A stretch of DNA of 64,000 nt from Chitinophaga sedimenti (GTDB taxonomy: Bacteria > Bacteroidota > Bacteroidia > Chitinophagales > Chitinophagaceae). The position numbers and the translations under genes were made by a program. Where the stretch lies: positions 6,077,501 through 6,141,500 of the forward strand of contig NZ_JAKUKA010000001.1 of NCBI RefSeq assembly GCF_023156195.1, given 5' to 3'. A model generated the notes under the pieces. That model saw only the letters and a list, made by a program, of their open reading frames with translations, ran no database searches and was not told the origin of the DNA. Below, one piece after another: positions 56,645 through 64,000 of this stretch; the first letter of the stretch is position 1, and every line of letters starts with the position of its first letter.

Positions 56645-57349
56645 ATGATCAGCAAACTCCTGAATGTACTGGCCCTGCTGGCTTTGCCGGCGCTTGTGAA
56701 ATCGCAGCAGCGGATAGAAAAAGTGATCGCATATTACGATTCGTCCGCGGTGGCCGAATTATATGATATGGCGCGGGTGGGTTTTGAAGTGTTTTATCAG
56801 AACGGGCAGAGCAAGGCTACAGTGGGACTTTCCGGCGGCACCATCCGCTGGAACCAGATCAATGTGCAAACGGACGATGGTACATTCCGGAACGGGCAGT
56901 TCAATTTTAACCGTGCATCATTACGCCCAAAGCGTTACCTGGCGCAGTTTACCGTGAGTTTGAGAGAAGCGCCGGGACAACAGTTCAAAGTGGAGTTGCA
57001 GTTGCCTTATCTTACCGGCATTCGCTTTCGTCAATATACAGACAGCCTCAAGCGTGGTGAATATTTTTACGTGAATGTGGAGGGTATTTACAGCAGCGGA
57101 CGCATCTTCCCGCTGGACACGGCTCGTGTGCGCTTTGCCGTACGGGGCGCGGAGTTGCACGGACAAGACATCCTGCTCGACCGCAATGATTTTACCACGA
57201 AAGAGATTTATGTGGATGCAGTGTATCGCCTGAACTCCGATATGAAAATCAGCACTGCCATTCCCGTAAAACAAGGGCCGGAAGACCTTTCCGGGCTCAT
57301 CAAAAGTGAAAAGGATATGCAGCAACCCACTAAGAAGAAGAAACAGTGA
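56645..57349 (+). CDS. Secreted protein of unknown function
   Basis: An intact 234-residue protein starting MISKLLNVLALLALPALVKS, a signal peptide. The body (QRIEKVIAYYDSSAVAELYD, FNRASLRPKRYLAQFTVSLR) is beta-rich, with two related modules each ending in a TT..Y-type strand, and a basic C-terminus KKKKQ. No family is recognised. The ATG at 56645 is preferred to a TTG at 56639. Confidence 0.75.
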   Translation: MISKLLNVLALLALPALVKSQQRIEKVIAYYDSSAVAELYDMARVGFEVFYQNGQSKATVGLSGGTIRWNQINVQTDDGTFRNGQFNFNRASLRPKRYLAQFTVSLREAPGQQFKVELQLPYLTGIRFRQYTDSLKRGEYFYVNVEGIYSSGRIFPLDTARVRFAVRGAELHGQDILLDRNDFTTKEIYVDAVYRLNSDMKISTAIPVKQGPEDLSGLIKSEKDMQQPTKKKKQ

Positions 57350-57411
57350 TCGGTTGAAACTCTTTGCTGTCGTACGTTCTGGAAAATAATTCTCAAAACG
57401 CACGTTTTAAA

Positions 57412-57442
57412 TTTGCTTATTGTTAACTAATACTTACCTTTG
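57412..57442 (+). promoter_or_regulatory. SRP RNA promoter
   Basis: TTTG (57412-57415), 19 nt, TACCTTTG (57435-57442), identical in form to the rpsJ promoter. It sits 4 nt before the first paired base of the RNA. Confidence 0.85.
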
Positions 57443-57446
57443 CATC

Positions 57447-57550
57447 GGCAAGTCTTATACGACCAGCTCCTGCTGAATCCCCCAGGACAGGAATGTAGCA
57501 AGGGTAGGCGGTTGAAGCGGTGCGATGTAAGTAACTTGCCACTTTTTTTT
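57447..57550 (+). ncRNA. ffs: Signal recognition particle RNA (4.5S), small bacterial type
   Basis: The RNA of about 94 nt starts GGCAAGT (57447-57453) and ends ACTTGCC (57534-57540), which pair to close the hairpin; a run of eight T follows as terminator. The Ffh-binding domain is recognisable as CCCCCAGGACAGGAATGTAG followed by CAAGGGT, with the GGAA tetraloop. It lacks an Alu domain. It guides membrane-protein targeting together with Ffh and FtsY, neither of which is encoded here. Confidence 0.9.
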
Positions 57551-57666
57551 CCTTTTAGTGGCATTCGCCCGCTTACAGTAGCATCCTCGCTCTAAATAAT
57601 TAAATCTACAACGGTACTCCACGTGAAACAGCTGAAATAACAGTTTAGCAATTTTATCTTTATTCT

Positions 57667-57674
57667 TACATTTG
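57667..57674 (+). promoter_or_regulatory. -7 element before the transaldolase gene
   Basis: TACATTTG, 22 nt before the ATG at 57697. Confidence 0.5.
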
Positions 57675-57696
57675 GAAACATATAACCAATTTAATC

Positions 57697-58346
57697 ATGA
57701 AATTTTTTATTGATACCGCTAACCTGGCACAGATAAAAGAAGCAAACGATCTGGGCATTCTCGACGGCGTAACCACTAACCCGTCTCTGATGGCTAAAGA
57801 AGGCATCAGCGGCGCGGACAACATCCTGAAGCACTACGAAGCAATCTGCGAAATCGTGGACGGTGACGTGAGCGCAGAAGTACTGTCTACCGACTTCGCA
57901 ACCATTGTTGAAGAAGGTAAAAAGCTGGCTGCCATTCACCCGAACATCGTGGTGAAAGTGCCGATGATCAAAGACGGTGTGAAAGCCATCAAATGGTTTA
58001 CAGACAACGGTATTAAAACTAACTGTACGCTGGTATTCTCGGCCGGTCAGGCGATCCTGGCGGCTAAAGCCGGCGCTTCTTACGTATCCCCGTTCATCGG
58101 TCGTATCGACGATAGCAGCTGGGATGGCGTTGAACTCATTGCGCAGATTTCACAGATCTATACCCTGCAGGGCTTTAAAACAGAGATACTGGCCGCTTCT
58201 ATCCGTAACGCCCTCCATATTGTGAAATGTGCGGAAGTTGGCGCTGACGTGTGCACCTGCCCGCTGGATTCTATCCTCGGCCTGCTGAAACACCCGCTGA
58301 CAGACATCGGTTTGGCTAAATTCCTGGAAGACGCTAAAAACTCTAG
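57697..58346 (+). CDS. Small transaldolase / fructose-6-phosphate aldolase family (one frame break)
   Basis: A TIM-barrel of the TalC/FSA-type transaldolase group. MKFFIDTANLAQIKEANDLG, DGVTTNPSLMAKEG, and the Schiff-base Lys in NIVVKVPMIKDGVKAI are characteristic. An A is missing from a run near 58338. Repair gives FLEDAKKL and a stop at 58344-58346, for 216 residues, the usual family size. Uncorrected, the frame runs on to 58410 through the terminator, a false extension. Transaldolase is more likely than aldolase, but sequence alone does not decide. Confidence 0.92.
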
Positions 58347-58370
58347 TAGATTCCTTTGTTATGATAATGG

Positions 58371-58402
58371 ACCCGGCAGCTTCGGCGCGCCGGGTTTTTT
58401 TT
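58371..58402 (+). terminator. Terminator after the transaldolase gene
   Basis: ACCCGGC (58371-58377) pairs with GCCGGGT (58389-58395), followed by a run of eight T. Confidence 0.85.
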
Positions 58403-58481
58403 CGGGTTGATGGGAAGGCGAGCATTGCCTATATATCCAGCCACTTCGGTTAGCCGGTTTTTTTCCGGGTTGATGCGAAGG
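58389..58481 (+). repeat. Imperfect direct repeat, 64-bp offset
   Basis: GCCGG, a T run, CGGGTTGATG, one variable base and GAAGG occur at 58389-58418 and again at 58453-58481. The second copy lacks a good left stem partner, so it looks like a decayed duplicate of the terminator's right arm. Confidence 0.6.
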
Positions 58482-58483
58482 AC

Positions 58484-58515
58484 TTGTTTTACTTAAATAA
58501 ATTTTAGTACCTTGA
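58484..58515 (+). promoter_or_regulatory. Possible glpK promoter
   Basis: TTG (58484-58486), 21 nt, TACCTTGA (58508-58515), one mismatch to TAnnTTTG. It would give a leader of about 73 nt. Confidence 0.4.
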
Positions 58516-58594
58516 TACCTCGTAAACCTAGGTGCCACGTTATGCAATACTACTTATCCAATTCCACCTTAAAAGATTTTACCGCAATCACCAT

Positions 58595-60098
58595 ATGAAG
58601 CAACAGTATATTATGGCCCTAGATCAGGGCACTACCAGTTCGCGCGCCATCATTTTTGATAAAGGGGGCAATACCATAGCCGTGGCGCAGAAAGAGTTTC
58701 CGCAAATTTATCCCGAGCCGGGATGGGTGGAGCACGATGCTATGGAAATATGGACCACACAGGCGAGCGTAGCCGCGGAAGTGCTGCTGAAGGCTGGGAT
58801 TGATGGCGACCAGATTTGTTCCATCGGCATCACCAACCAGCGTGAAACCACGGTGGTTTGGGACCGCGAAACCGGTAAGCCCCTGTACCACGCCATCGTA
58901 TGGCAGGACCGCCGTACGGCAGGTTACTGCGACGAACTGCGCCAGCAGGGCCTGGCCGATAAGTTCCGGGAAAAGACGGGGCTGATCATTGACGCCTATT
59001 TCTCCGGCACCAAAACCGCTGGATACTCGAGAACGTGGAAGGCGCCCGTCAAATGGCGGAAGAAGGCCGCCTGGCGTTCGGAACGATCGATAGCTGGCTG
59101 GTCTGGAACTTCAGTAAAGGACAACTGCATATTACCGATGTGAGCAACGCCTCGCGTACGTTGTTATATAATATTCACACCATGAGCTGGGACCGGGAAC
59201 TGCTGGACATCCGGGCGTACCGGCATCAATGCTGCCCGAAGTGCGCCAGAGCAGCGAGATGTATGGTTATACCGAAGCCACGCTTACCCCGTATCGCATT
59301 CCGATCGGCGGTATTGCCGGCGACCAGCAGGCAGCACTGTTCGGACAGATGTGCACAGAGCCGGGCATGGTGAAAAACACCTATGGTACGGGCTGTTTCA
59401 TGGTGATGAACACCGGCGATAAAATCATTGAATCGAAAAACAACCTGCTGGCCACGGTAGCCTGGCAGGTAAACGGTAAAGTGCAATACGCGCTGGAAGG
59501 ATCCATTTTCATTGGTGGCGCGGTGGTGCAGTGGCTCCGCGACGGGCTGGGCATCATCCGTCATTCTGCGGAAGTGGAGCAGCTGGCTAACTCCGTAACC
59601 GATACCGATGGCGTGTACCTGGTGCCGGCATTTGCCGGGTTGGGCGCACCGCACTGGAATCAATATGCCCGCGGTACCGCAGTGGGCCTTACCCGTGGCA
59701 CCACGGCGGCGCATTTGTCGCGCGCCGCGCTGGAAAGCATCGGTTACCAGACGATGGACGTATTAAAAGCCATGGAGGCCGATGCAGGCATTGATATTAC
59801 CGAACTGCGCGTAGATGGCGGCGCAACCGCGAACGACCTGCTGATGCAGTTCCAGAGCGATGTGCTGGACGCCGCCGTGGTTCGTCCGAAAATTACAGAA
59901 ACAACGGCGCTGGGCGCGGCCTATCTGGCGGGACTGGCCTGCGGTTTCTGGAAAGACATGGACGAAGTGCGCAGCCAGTGGCAGCAGGACCACCGCTTTG
60001 AGCCGCAGATGGAAGAGGCGAAGCGCAAACCACTGATTAAAGGCTGGAAGCGTGCCGTGAACGCCGCCAAAGCCTGGGCTAATGATACCAATGATTAA
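58595..60098 (+). CDS. glpK: Glycerol kinase (two frame breaks)
   Basis: It phosphorylates glycerol to glycerol 3-phosphate. The FGGY-family phosphate motif MALDQGTTSSRAIIFDKGGN, ITNQRETTVVWDRETGKPLY and the C-terminal VDGGATANDLLMQFQSDVLD are clear. One base is missing near 59024 (TKTAWILENVEGARQMAEEG) and a T at 59211-59214, where CCTGG became CCGG (LLDILGVPASMLPEVRQSSE). The repaired length is 501 residues, matching the E. coli enzyme. glpF follows after 14 nt, forming a glycerol-uptake operon. Confidence 0.95.
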
Positions 60099-60112
60099 AA
60101 ATAACCACAGTT

Positions 60113-60820
60113 ATGAGTCCCTTTTTAGCAGAGTTTTTAGGCACCGCCTTATTGATCATATTAGGTAACGGAGTAGTGGCCAACGTGCTGCTCACCAAAA
60201 GTAAAGGCCAGAACGGCGGCTGGATCGTGATCACGTTCGGCTGGGCGATGGCCGTTTTCGTTGGGGTGTATACGGTCGGTTCCGTGAGCGGCGCCCACCT
60301 AAGCCCGGCAGTAACGCTGGCGCTGGCAGTAGCCGGCAAATTTCCCTGGGCGGACGTTCCCATGTATTTCCTGGCGCAATTGCTGGGCGCCATCACCGGC
60401 TCGGTTTCCATGTGGGTGGCTTATAAGCAGCACTTTGATCAAACAGCAGATGCGGACCTGAAAATGGCCGTGTTCTGCACCTCGCCGGCCATCAGGAATC
60501 CATTTTATAATTTGCTGACAGAGATCATCGGCACATTTGTGTTGATCCTGGGCGTGTTTTACATCGCGAAACCCGGTGTGGGACTGGGTGCGCTGGATGC
60601 GCTGCCGGTTGCGCTGCTCGTCCTCGCCATCGGCCTTTCGTTAGGCGGCCCAACCGGTTATGCCATTAACCCTGCCCGCGATCTCGGCCCCCGTATTGCC
60701 CATTTCCTGCTGCCCATCCCGAACAAGCGCAACAGCGATTGGGGGTATGCCTGGGTGCCCATTATGGGGCCATTTATCGGGGCGGCGCTGGCGGCTTTGT
60801 TATACATGCAGCTGCAATAA
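60113..60820 (+). CDS. glpF: Glycerol facilitator / aquaglyceroporin with a variant first NPA box
   Basis: An intact 235-residue MIP-family channel with six helices and two half-helices. The second box is canonical with the Asp of glycerol channels (GYAINPARDLGPR). The first reads SGAHLSPAVTLAL, with Ser in place of the pore-lining Asn. Coupling to glpK supports glycerol uptake. The Asn-to-Ser change is one base (AAC to AGC) and could be a sequencing error, though errors in this window are otherwise indels. Confidence 0.93.
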   Translation: MSPFLAEFLGTALLIILGNGVVANVLLTKSKGQNGGWIVITFGWAMAVFVGVYTVGSVSGAHLSPAVTLALAVAGKFPWADVPMYFLAQLLGAITGSVSMWVAYKQHFDQTADADLKMAVFCTSPAIRNPFYNLLTEIIGTFVLILGVFYIAKPGVGLGALDALPVALLVLAIGLSLGGPTGYAINPARDLGPRIAHFLLPIPNKRNSDWGYAWVPIMGPFIGAALAALLYMQLQ

Positions 60821-60844
60821 ATAATTTTAGAGATTGAATAGGGA

Positions 60845-60876
60845 GGTACACGCCGGTCACGGCGTGTACCTTTTTT
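60845..60876 (+). terminator. Terminator of glpK-glpF
   Basis: GGTACACGCC (60845-60854) pairs perfectly with GGCGTGTACC (60861-60870), followed by six T. Confidence 0.92.
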
Positions 60877-61077
60877 GTCCATGCTTACCTGGGGTGTAAG
60901 TGTAAACATTAATCCGGATTAGTAACCTGGGTGTCAACCTTTTTCAGGACGTGACAACCCAAAATGCTTTGTCAATTTAAAACAGGAATTAATCCACACC
61001 TGACAAGCTACTTAGTACGCTTCCCATAAACTGTCAGTTTTTTCTAGTATAAGACAAACCTTAGTCCGGATTATAGC

Positions 61078-61189
61078 ATCATTCGTTCATCCTAGGTTCA
61101 TCCTAGGTTCATCCTAGGTTCAAGGTAGGTTCATGAACCTATTTTAAACGTAGCTTCAACGAATGATCAACCTACTATTAACGAAGGAT
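61078..61189. repeat. Mirror-symmetric array of 11-bp units (array C)
   Basis: The left arm has units starting GTT at 61085, 61096, 61107, 61118 and 61129; three are exactly GTTCATCCTAG. The right arm has AAC at 61136, 61147, 61158, 61169 and 61180. The arms are reverse-complementary in register about 61133/61134. The centre is a perfect 16-bp palindrome, TAGGTTCATGAACCTA (61126-61141). By hand count 41 of 56 mirrored positions are complementary. Confidence 0.9.
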
Positions 61190-61326
61190 CTTTAAAAGCG
61201 CACGCAAGGATTTGCTATGTCGCCGGAGGGCGTGACCAGCAACGGCCGATAGTAGCAGATCAGCCGGCTCCATGATCAAATCGGGAAAAAGATCGGATTA
61301 ACTTTCAAAGTTTTCTGAAAGTTTAG

Positions 61327-61334
61327 TAACTTTG
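61327..61334 (+). promoter_or_regulatory. -7 element before the NDH-2 gene
   Basis: TAACTTTG fits TAnnTTTG, with a TTTC-like -33 near 61303-61306. The predicted leader is about 85 nt. The 11-bp array ends about 140 bp upstream. Confidence 0.5.
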
Positions 61335-61425
61335 TGAATGCTTATGTGATGGTATGGCTTTTGCCGCCATCCGCTAATGAATAATAGACTAATCAGTGAA
61401 ACATCGGAACTTTAAAACTTGAGAT

Positions 61426-62747
61426 ATGTTACAGCCCAACATCCCGGAAACCAGTCAACCCCGCGTCGTTATTGTGGGGGAGGGTTCGGAGGCATCATGC
61501 TAGCCAAATCTTTACGAAAAGCACCTGTACAGGTAGTATTGCTTGACCGCAACAACTACCACCTGTTTCAACCCCTTCTCTACCAGGTGGCTACCGCAGG
61601 ATTGGAACCAGACAGCATCGCCTTCCCACTCCGGGGAATTTTTAAGCGGCAAAAGAATTTTCACTTCCGTATGGCCGAGGTAGAGTCGGTGAACGCCGCT
61701 GCCAACATCCTCGAAACTAATATCGGCCCCATCCAATATGATCACCTGGTACTCGCGACCGGTAGTAACACCAACTTTTTCGGCAATAAAGAGATAGAGC
61801 AGCACGCTATCGGCATGAAATCGCTGATAGAGGCCGTGCAGATCCGTAATTACGTACTGAAACAGTTCGAAGAAAGTCTGCTGATGACAGATGAAGCCCT
61901 CATTCGTCCCAAATTGAGTTTTGTGATGGTGGGTGGTGGTCCTACAGGGGTAGAGCTGGCAGGTGCTTTCGCGGAACTGCGCGAATACATTTTGCCGAAA
62001 GATTATCCTGAACTGCCTGTGCACATGATGGAGGTATACCTCATAGAGGCCGGGCCCAGGCTGCTCGCGGCGATGAGCGAAAAGTCATCCAGGAAAACGG
62101 AAGAAGGCCTGCGTAAACTCGGGGTGAAGGTAATGACGAATACGGCGGTTAAGAATTATGACGGTACGGTGTTAACGCTGGGTAACGGCGAAACGCTGCG
62201 GTCACAGTCGCTGTTATGGTCGGCGGGTGTAAAAGGCGTGCCGGTAGGCGGTTTGGCCCCGGATACCATGATCCCGAACGGGCGTATCATCGTGAACGAA
62301 TTTAACCAGGTGCAGGGATTGCAGAACGTGTATGCGATCGGTGATGCCGCACAGCTGGCGAACGATGAGCGTTTCCCGAAAGGCTACCCGATGGTGGCGC
62401 AGGTAGCGTCGCAGCAGGGCAAAAACCTGGGACATAACATCATCAGGCAGATAAAGGGGAAGGCGATGCAGCCTTTTAAATACAAAGACCTTGGCAGCAT
62501 GGCTACGATCGGTCGTCACCGGGCGGTGGCGGAGTTCCTGGGATTAAAGCTGGGCGGTTACTTTGCCTGGATCGTTTGGATGATCGTGCACCTGTTAAAC
62601 CTGATGGGCTTCCGTAACAAGATGGTGGTGTTCATCAACTGGGCGTACCGTTACCTCACGTATGACCGCGGTACCCGCATTATCATTAAACGCGGGGCGG
62701 CGAACATCGTAAAACTAAGGCAGTCGATAGACACGCCGGTACAATAA
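61426..62747 (+). CDS. ndh: NADH dehydrogenase type II (one frame break)
   Basis: A single-subunit, non-proton-pumping NADH:quinone oxidoreductase on the inner membrane. The FAD motif becomes VVIVGGGFGGIMLAKSLRKA after adding the G missing near 61480. NRNYHLF-like DRNNYHLFQPLLYQVATAGL, the NADH motif FVMVGGGPTGVELAGAFAEL and VAQVASQQGKNLGHNI follow. A C-terminal hydrophobic stretch (FAWIVWMIVHLLNLMG) fits membrane anchoring. The start MLQPNIPETSQPR lies at 61426. The repaired length is 440 residues. Confidence 0.93.
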
Positions 62748-62750
62748 AAA

Positions 62751-62785
62751 AGGAGGGCCGATACATCATCGGCCCTCCTTTTTTA
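62751..62785. terminator. Bidirectional terminator
   Basis: AGGAGGGCCGAT (62751-62762) pairs perfectly with ATCGGCCCTCCT (62768-62779), with A and T runs on either side, between two converging genes. Confidence 0.92.
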
Positions 62786-64000
62786 TTTCCTGTTTTTTAA
62801 AGAATTCATTTGCATGACCCCGACCAGCTCATCGGCCCGCCCGCCAAGGGAGCGGTAATACACCAACACGGTGTAGTTGTTCTCTGCCTCCCACCAGTTG
62901 CCTTCTGTATTTTCTGTATCGAGTTTACCATTGGTGGTACGGTCAATGAGGCCGTAGATGTAATTATAAAAGCCTTGTTTAAGGAACAGGCTGCCTTCGT
63001 ATGCGCGGCGTTCACCGTTATATTTCAGGCGGTTTTCTTCGTTGCATTCGTAGTTCGTTAGTTCGCCGAACAGGTACAAGTCGTACCCGGCGTACGGTTC
63101 CGGCGATGGATAAGTAAACTTCACGGTCGCGTAATCACCTTCGGTATTTACATCATAGTTATCCAGCATAATGGGCTGAAAGCGGCCGTTGATATCGCCA
63201 ATGTAGAAGTAGCGGCCGTTGCCCCGTTCGGGATCGGGTTGCGCGTATACTACGGTACCGGTTTTCATGTAATCGGTATGCGCCACCCGCTCTGTCTGCA
63301 GGCGAAGGCTGCGCAGGTCGATCCAGCGCCATTCTTTGCCGGCGGGGAACTGCACGTCGTTTTCTGCGTTGTATTCCAGTACATCTCCCTTAATGAACAT
63401 CGGCTTGATACCAGTGATGGCATTATCCCAACGATAATTCTGCATCACCACGACCTTTACCTGGTTAAACGGGTTGTTTACGTTCAGGGCCTTTACGTTA
63501 ATGGTGAAGTTTATCTTCTGGTGTGTTTTATATGTTTTGGGATTGATGGGCGTGGAGATGAAACCACCGGTGGAGGCTTTCATGTCTACCACCATAAACC
63601 GCCGCGTAAACGCCATTTGCGTGGTGTCGCTGTTAAGATAAACACGCAGGATGTAGTTGCCCGATTTCACCGGCGTACAGTTACTGTTCGGCAGGTCGAG
63701 CGTGTAGTGCGTATACCGTTGCAGCGTCATGCGGGAGAACGTGGAGTTCTGTATCCTGCTTTCCGAGAAACCGCGCAGGTAGTCGAACGTATTGTAGTTG
63801 GAGCGGGTCCAGTCGGCATTGCAATGCACGATGGTGTAGTTGTATGTTTTCACATCAGCGTCCAGGTCATCGAAACTGAGCTGCAGCCTTTCGCCGCTGT
63901 TCAGGGTAATGATGGGCATGGAAAGCAGATCGCCGGCACGGGTGAATTTCACCGTACGGATGTTTTTCATATATACGTGATCGGGCGTTTGCACGTCTGC
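62783..64000 (-). CDS. Type IX secretion system plug protein (DUF5103), cut by the window edge
   Basis: At least 405 residues, open at its 5' end at 64000. The DUF5103 plug domain is recognised by VKFTRAGDLLSMPIITLNSG, LQLSFDDLDADVKTYNYTIV with HCNADWTRSNYNTFDYLRGF, and YDLYLFGELTNYECNEENRL near the C-terminus. In the type IX system the plug closes the SprA translocon on the periplasmic side, linking this strain to protein secretion or gliding. Its start and signal peptide lie outside the window. Confidence 0.88.
   Translation of the reverse strand, partial: ADVQTPDHVYMKNIRTVKFTRAGDLLSMPIITLNSGERLQLSFDDLDADVKTYNYTIVHCNADWTRSNYNTFDYLRGFSESRIQNSTFSRMTLQRYTHYTLDLPNSNCTPVKSGNYILRVYLNSDTTQMAFTRRFMVVDMKASTGGFISTPINPKTYKTHQKINFTINVKALNVNNPFNQVKVVVMQNYRWDNAITGIKPMFIKGDVLEYNAENDVQFPAGKEWRWIDLRSLRLQTERVAHTDYMKTGTVVYAQPDPERGNGRYFYIGDINGRFQPIMLDNYDVNTEGDYATVKFTYPSPEPYAGYDLYLFGELTNYECNEENRLKYNGERRAYEGSLFLKQGFYNYIYGLIDRTTNGKLDTENTEGNWWEAENNYTVLVYYRSLGGRADELVGVMQMNSLKNRK

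Larger units (their letters stand above)
60877..61425. other. Long non-coding region upstream of NDH-2
   Basis: No ORF is credible. It holds two related palindromes (TAATCCGGATTA at 60910-60921 and TAGTCCGGATTA at 61062-61073). Between them are several TGTCA/TGACA words (60932, 60952, 60970, 61001, 61032, 61052). An 11-bp repeat array follows at 61078-61189 and a TAACTTTG box at 61327-61334. Confidence 0.7.

Noticed and set aside
58347..58410. C-terminal extension of the transaldolase beyond 58346
   Set aside because: It arises from a missing A and reads through a terminator; the family ends with the repaired AKKL.
58534..58543. Ten-base complementarity (CCACGTTATG) between the glpK leader and the conserved segment of the twin candidate sRNAs
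   Set aside because: Given the 24-nt query and both strands of 64 kb, one or two 10-mer matches are expected by chance. It is not evidence of targeting.
2806..59214. Programmed ribosomal frameshifting at the repeated CCGG breaks
   Set aside because: The same break occurs in unrelated genes with no slippery sequence or stimulatory structure, and restoring one T gives the exact family sequence. Error is simpler.
1..64000. Prophage, insertion sequence, toxin-antitoxin, defence system, rRNA or tRNA genes
   Set aside because: I found no transposase, integrase, phage or restriction genes and no cloverleaf or rRNA motifs. The gene content is housekeeping and metabolic throughout.

Overview
The window looks like a chromosome segment from a Bacteroidota bacterium, most likely Chitinophagaceae and close to Chitinophaga. 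The evidence is the Bacteroidota promoter pattern (TTG or TTTG, 18-21 nt, TAnnTTTG) before many genes, a type III glutamine synthetase, an LDH-like malate dehydrogenase, DUF1573 and GLPGLI-type secreted proteins, a fused 2-oxoacid dehydrogenase E1, a phosphosulfolactate synthase homologue and a type IX secretion plug protein at the right edge. Genus-level placement is inference.

Layout. 151-770 encodes an outer-membrane beta-barrel protein. 1139-18125 is the S10-spc-alpha ribosomal cluster: rpsJ rplC rplD rplW rplB rpsS rplV rpsC rplP rpmC rpsQ / rplN rplX rplE rpsN rpsH rplF rplR rpsE rpmD rplO secY / map infA rpmJ rpsM rpsK rpsD rpoA rplQ. It starts at a strong promoter, is interrupted by a terminator plus promoter before rplX, and ends in a strong terminator. 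18252-36230 carries carA, an aminotransferase, fused E1, a hydroxyacid dehydrogenase, YebC, three transporters, DedA, MarR, YceI, mdh and a thioredoxin-like protein. 36481-39019 is efp-accB-accC. 39197-46137 has an AI-2E-family permease, a Spy-like protein, glnN and purL. 47084-57349 has an alpha-oxoamine synthase, a PafA-like phosphatase, a crotonase, a TPR protein, a ComA homologue, aroE and a methyltransferase. 57447-57540 is the SRP RNA, followed by a small transaldolase, glpK-glpF, NDH-2 and the T9SS plug protein.

Sequence quality dominates any reading. About 49 frame breaks hit some 27 genes, many essential, and nearly all are repaired by restoring one missing base. Eleven are the same event: a T is missing from CCTGG, leaving CCGG. 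I treat broken genes as intact genes with consensus errors and give repaired lengths.

The most unexplained material is non-coding. Two mirror-symmetric arrays of 11-bp units lie at about 61078-61189 and 41174-41296. A 306-nt promoter-to-terminator unit without an ORF (46697-47002) carries 26-27-bp repeats. A pair of small minus-strand transcripts downstream of carA share 24 identical bases. These are the best candidates for something undescribed.
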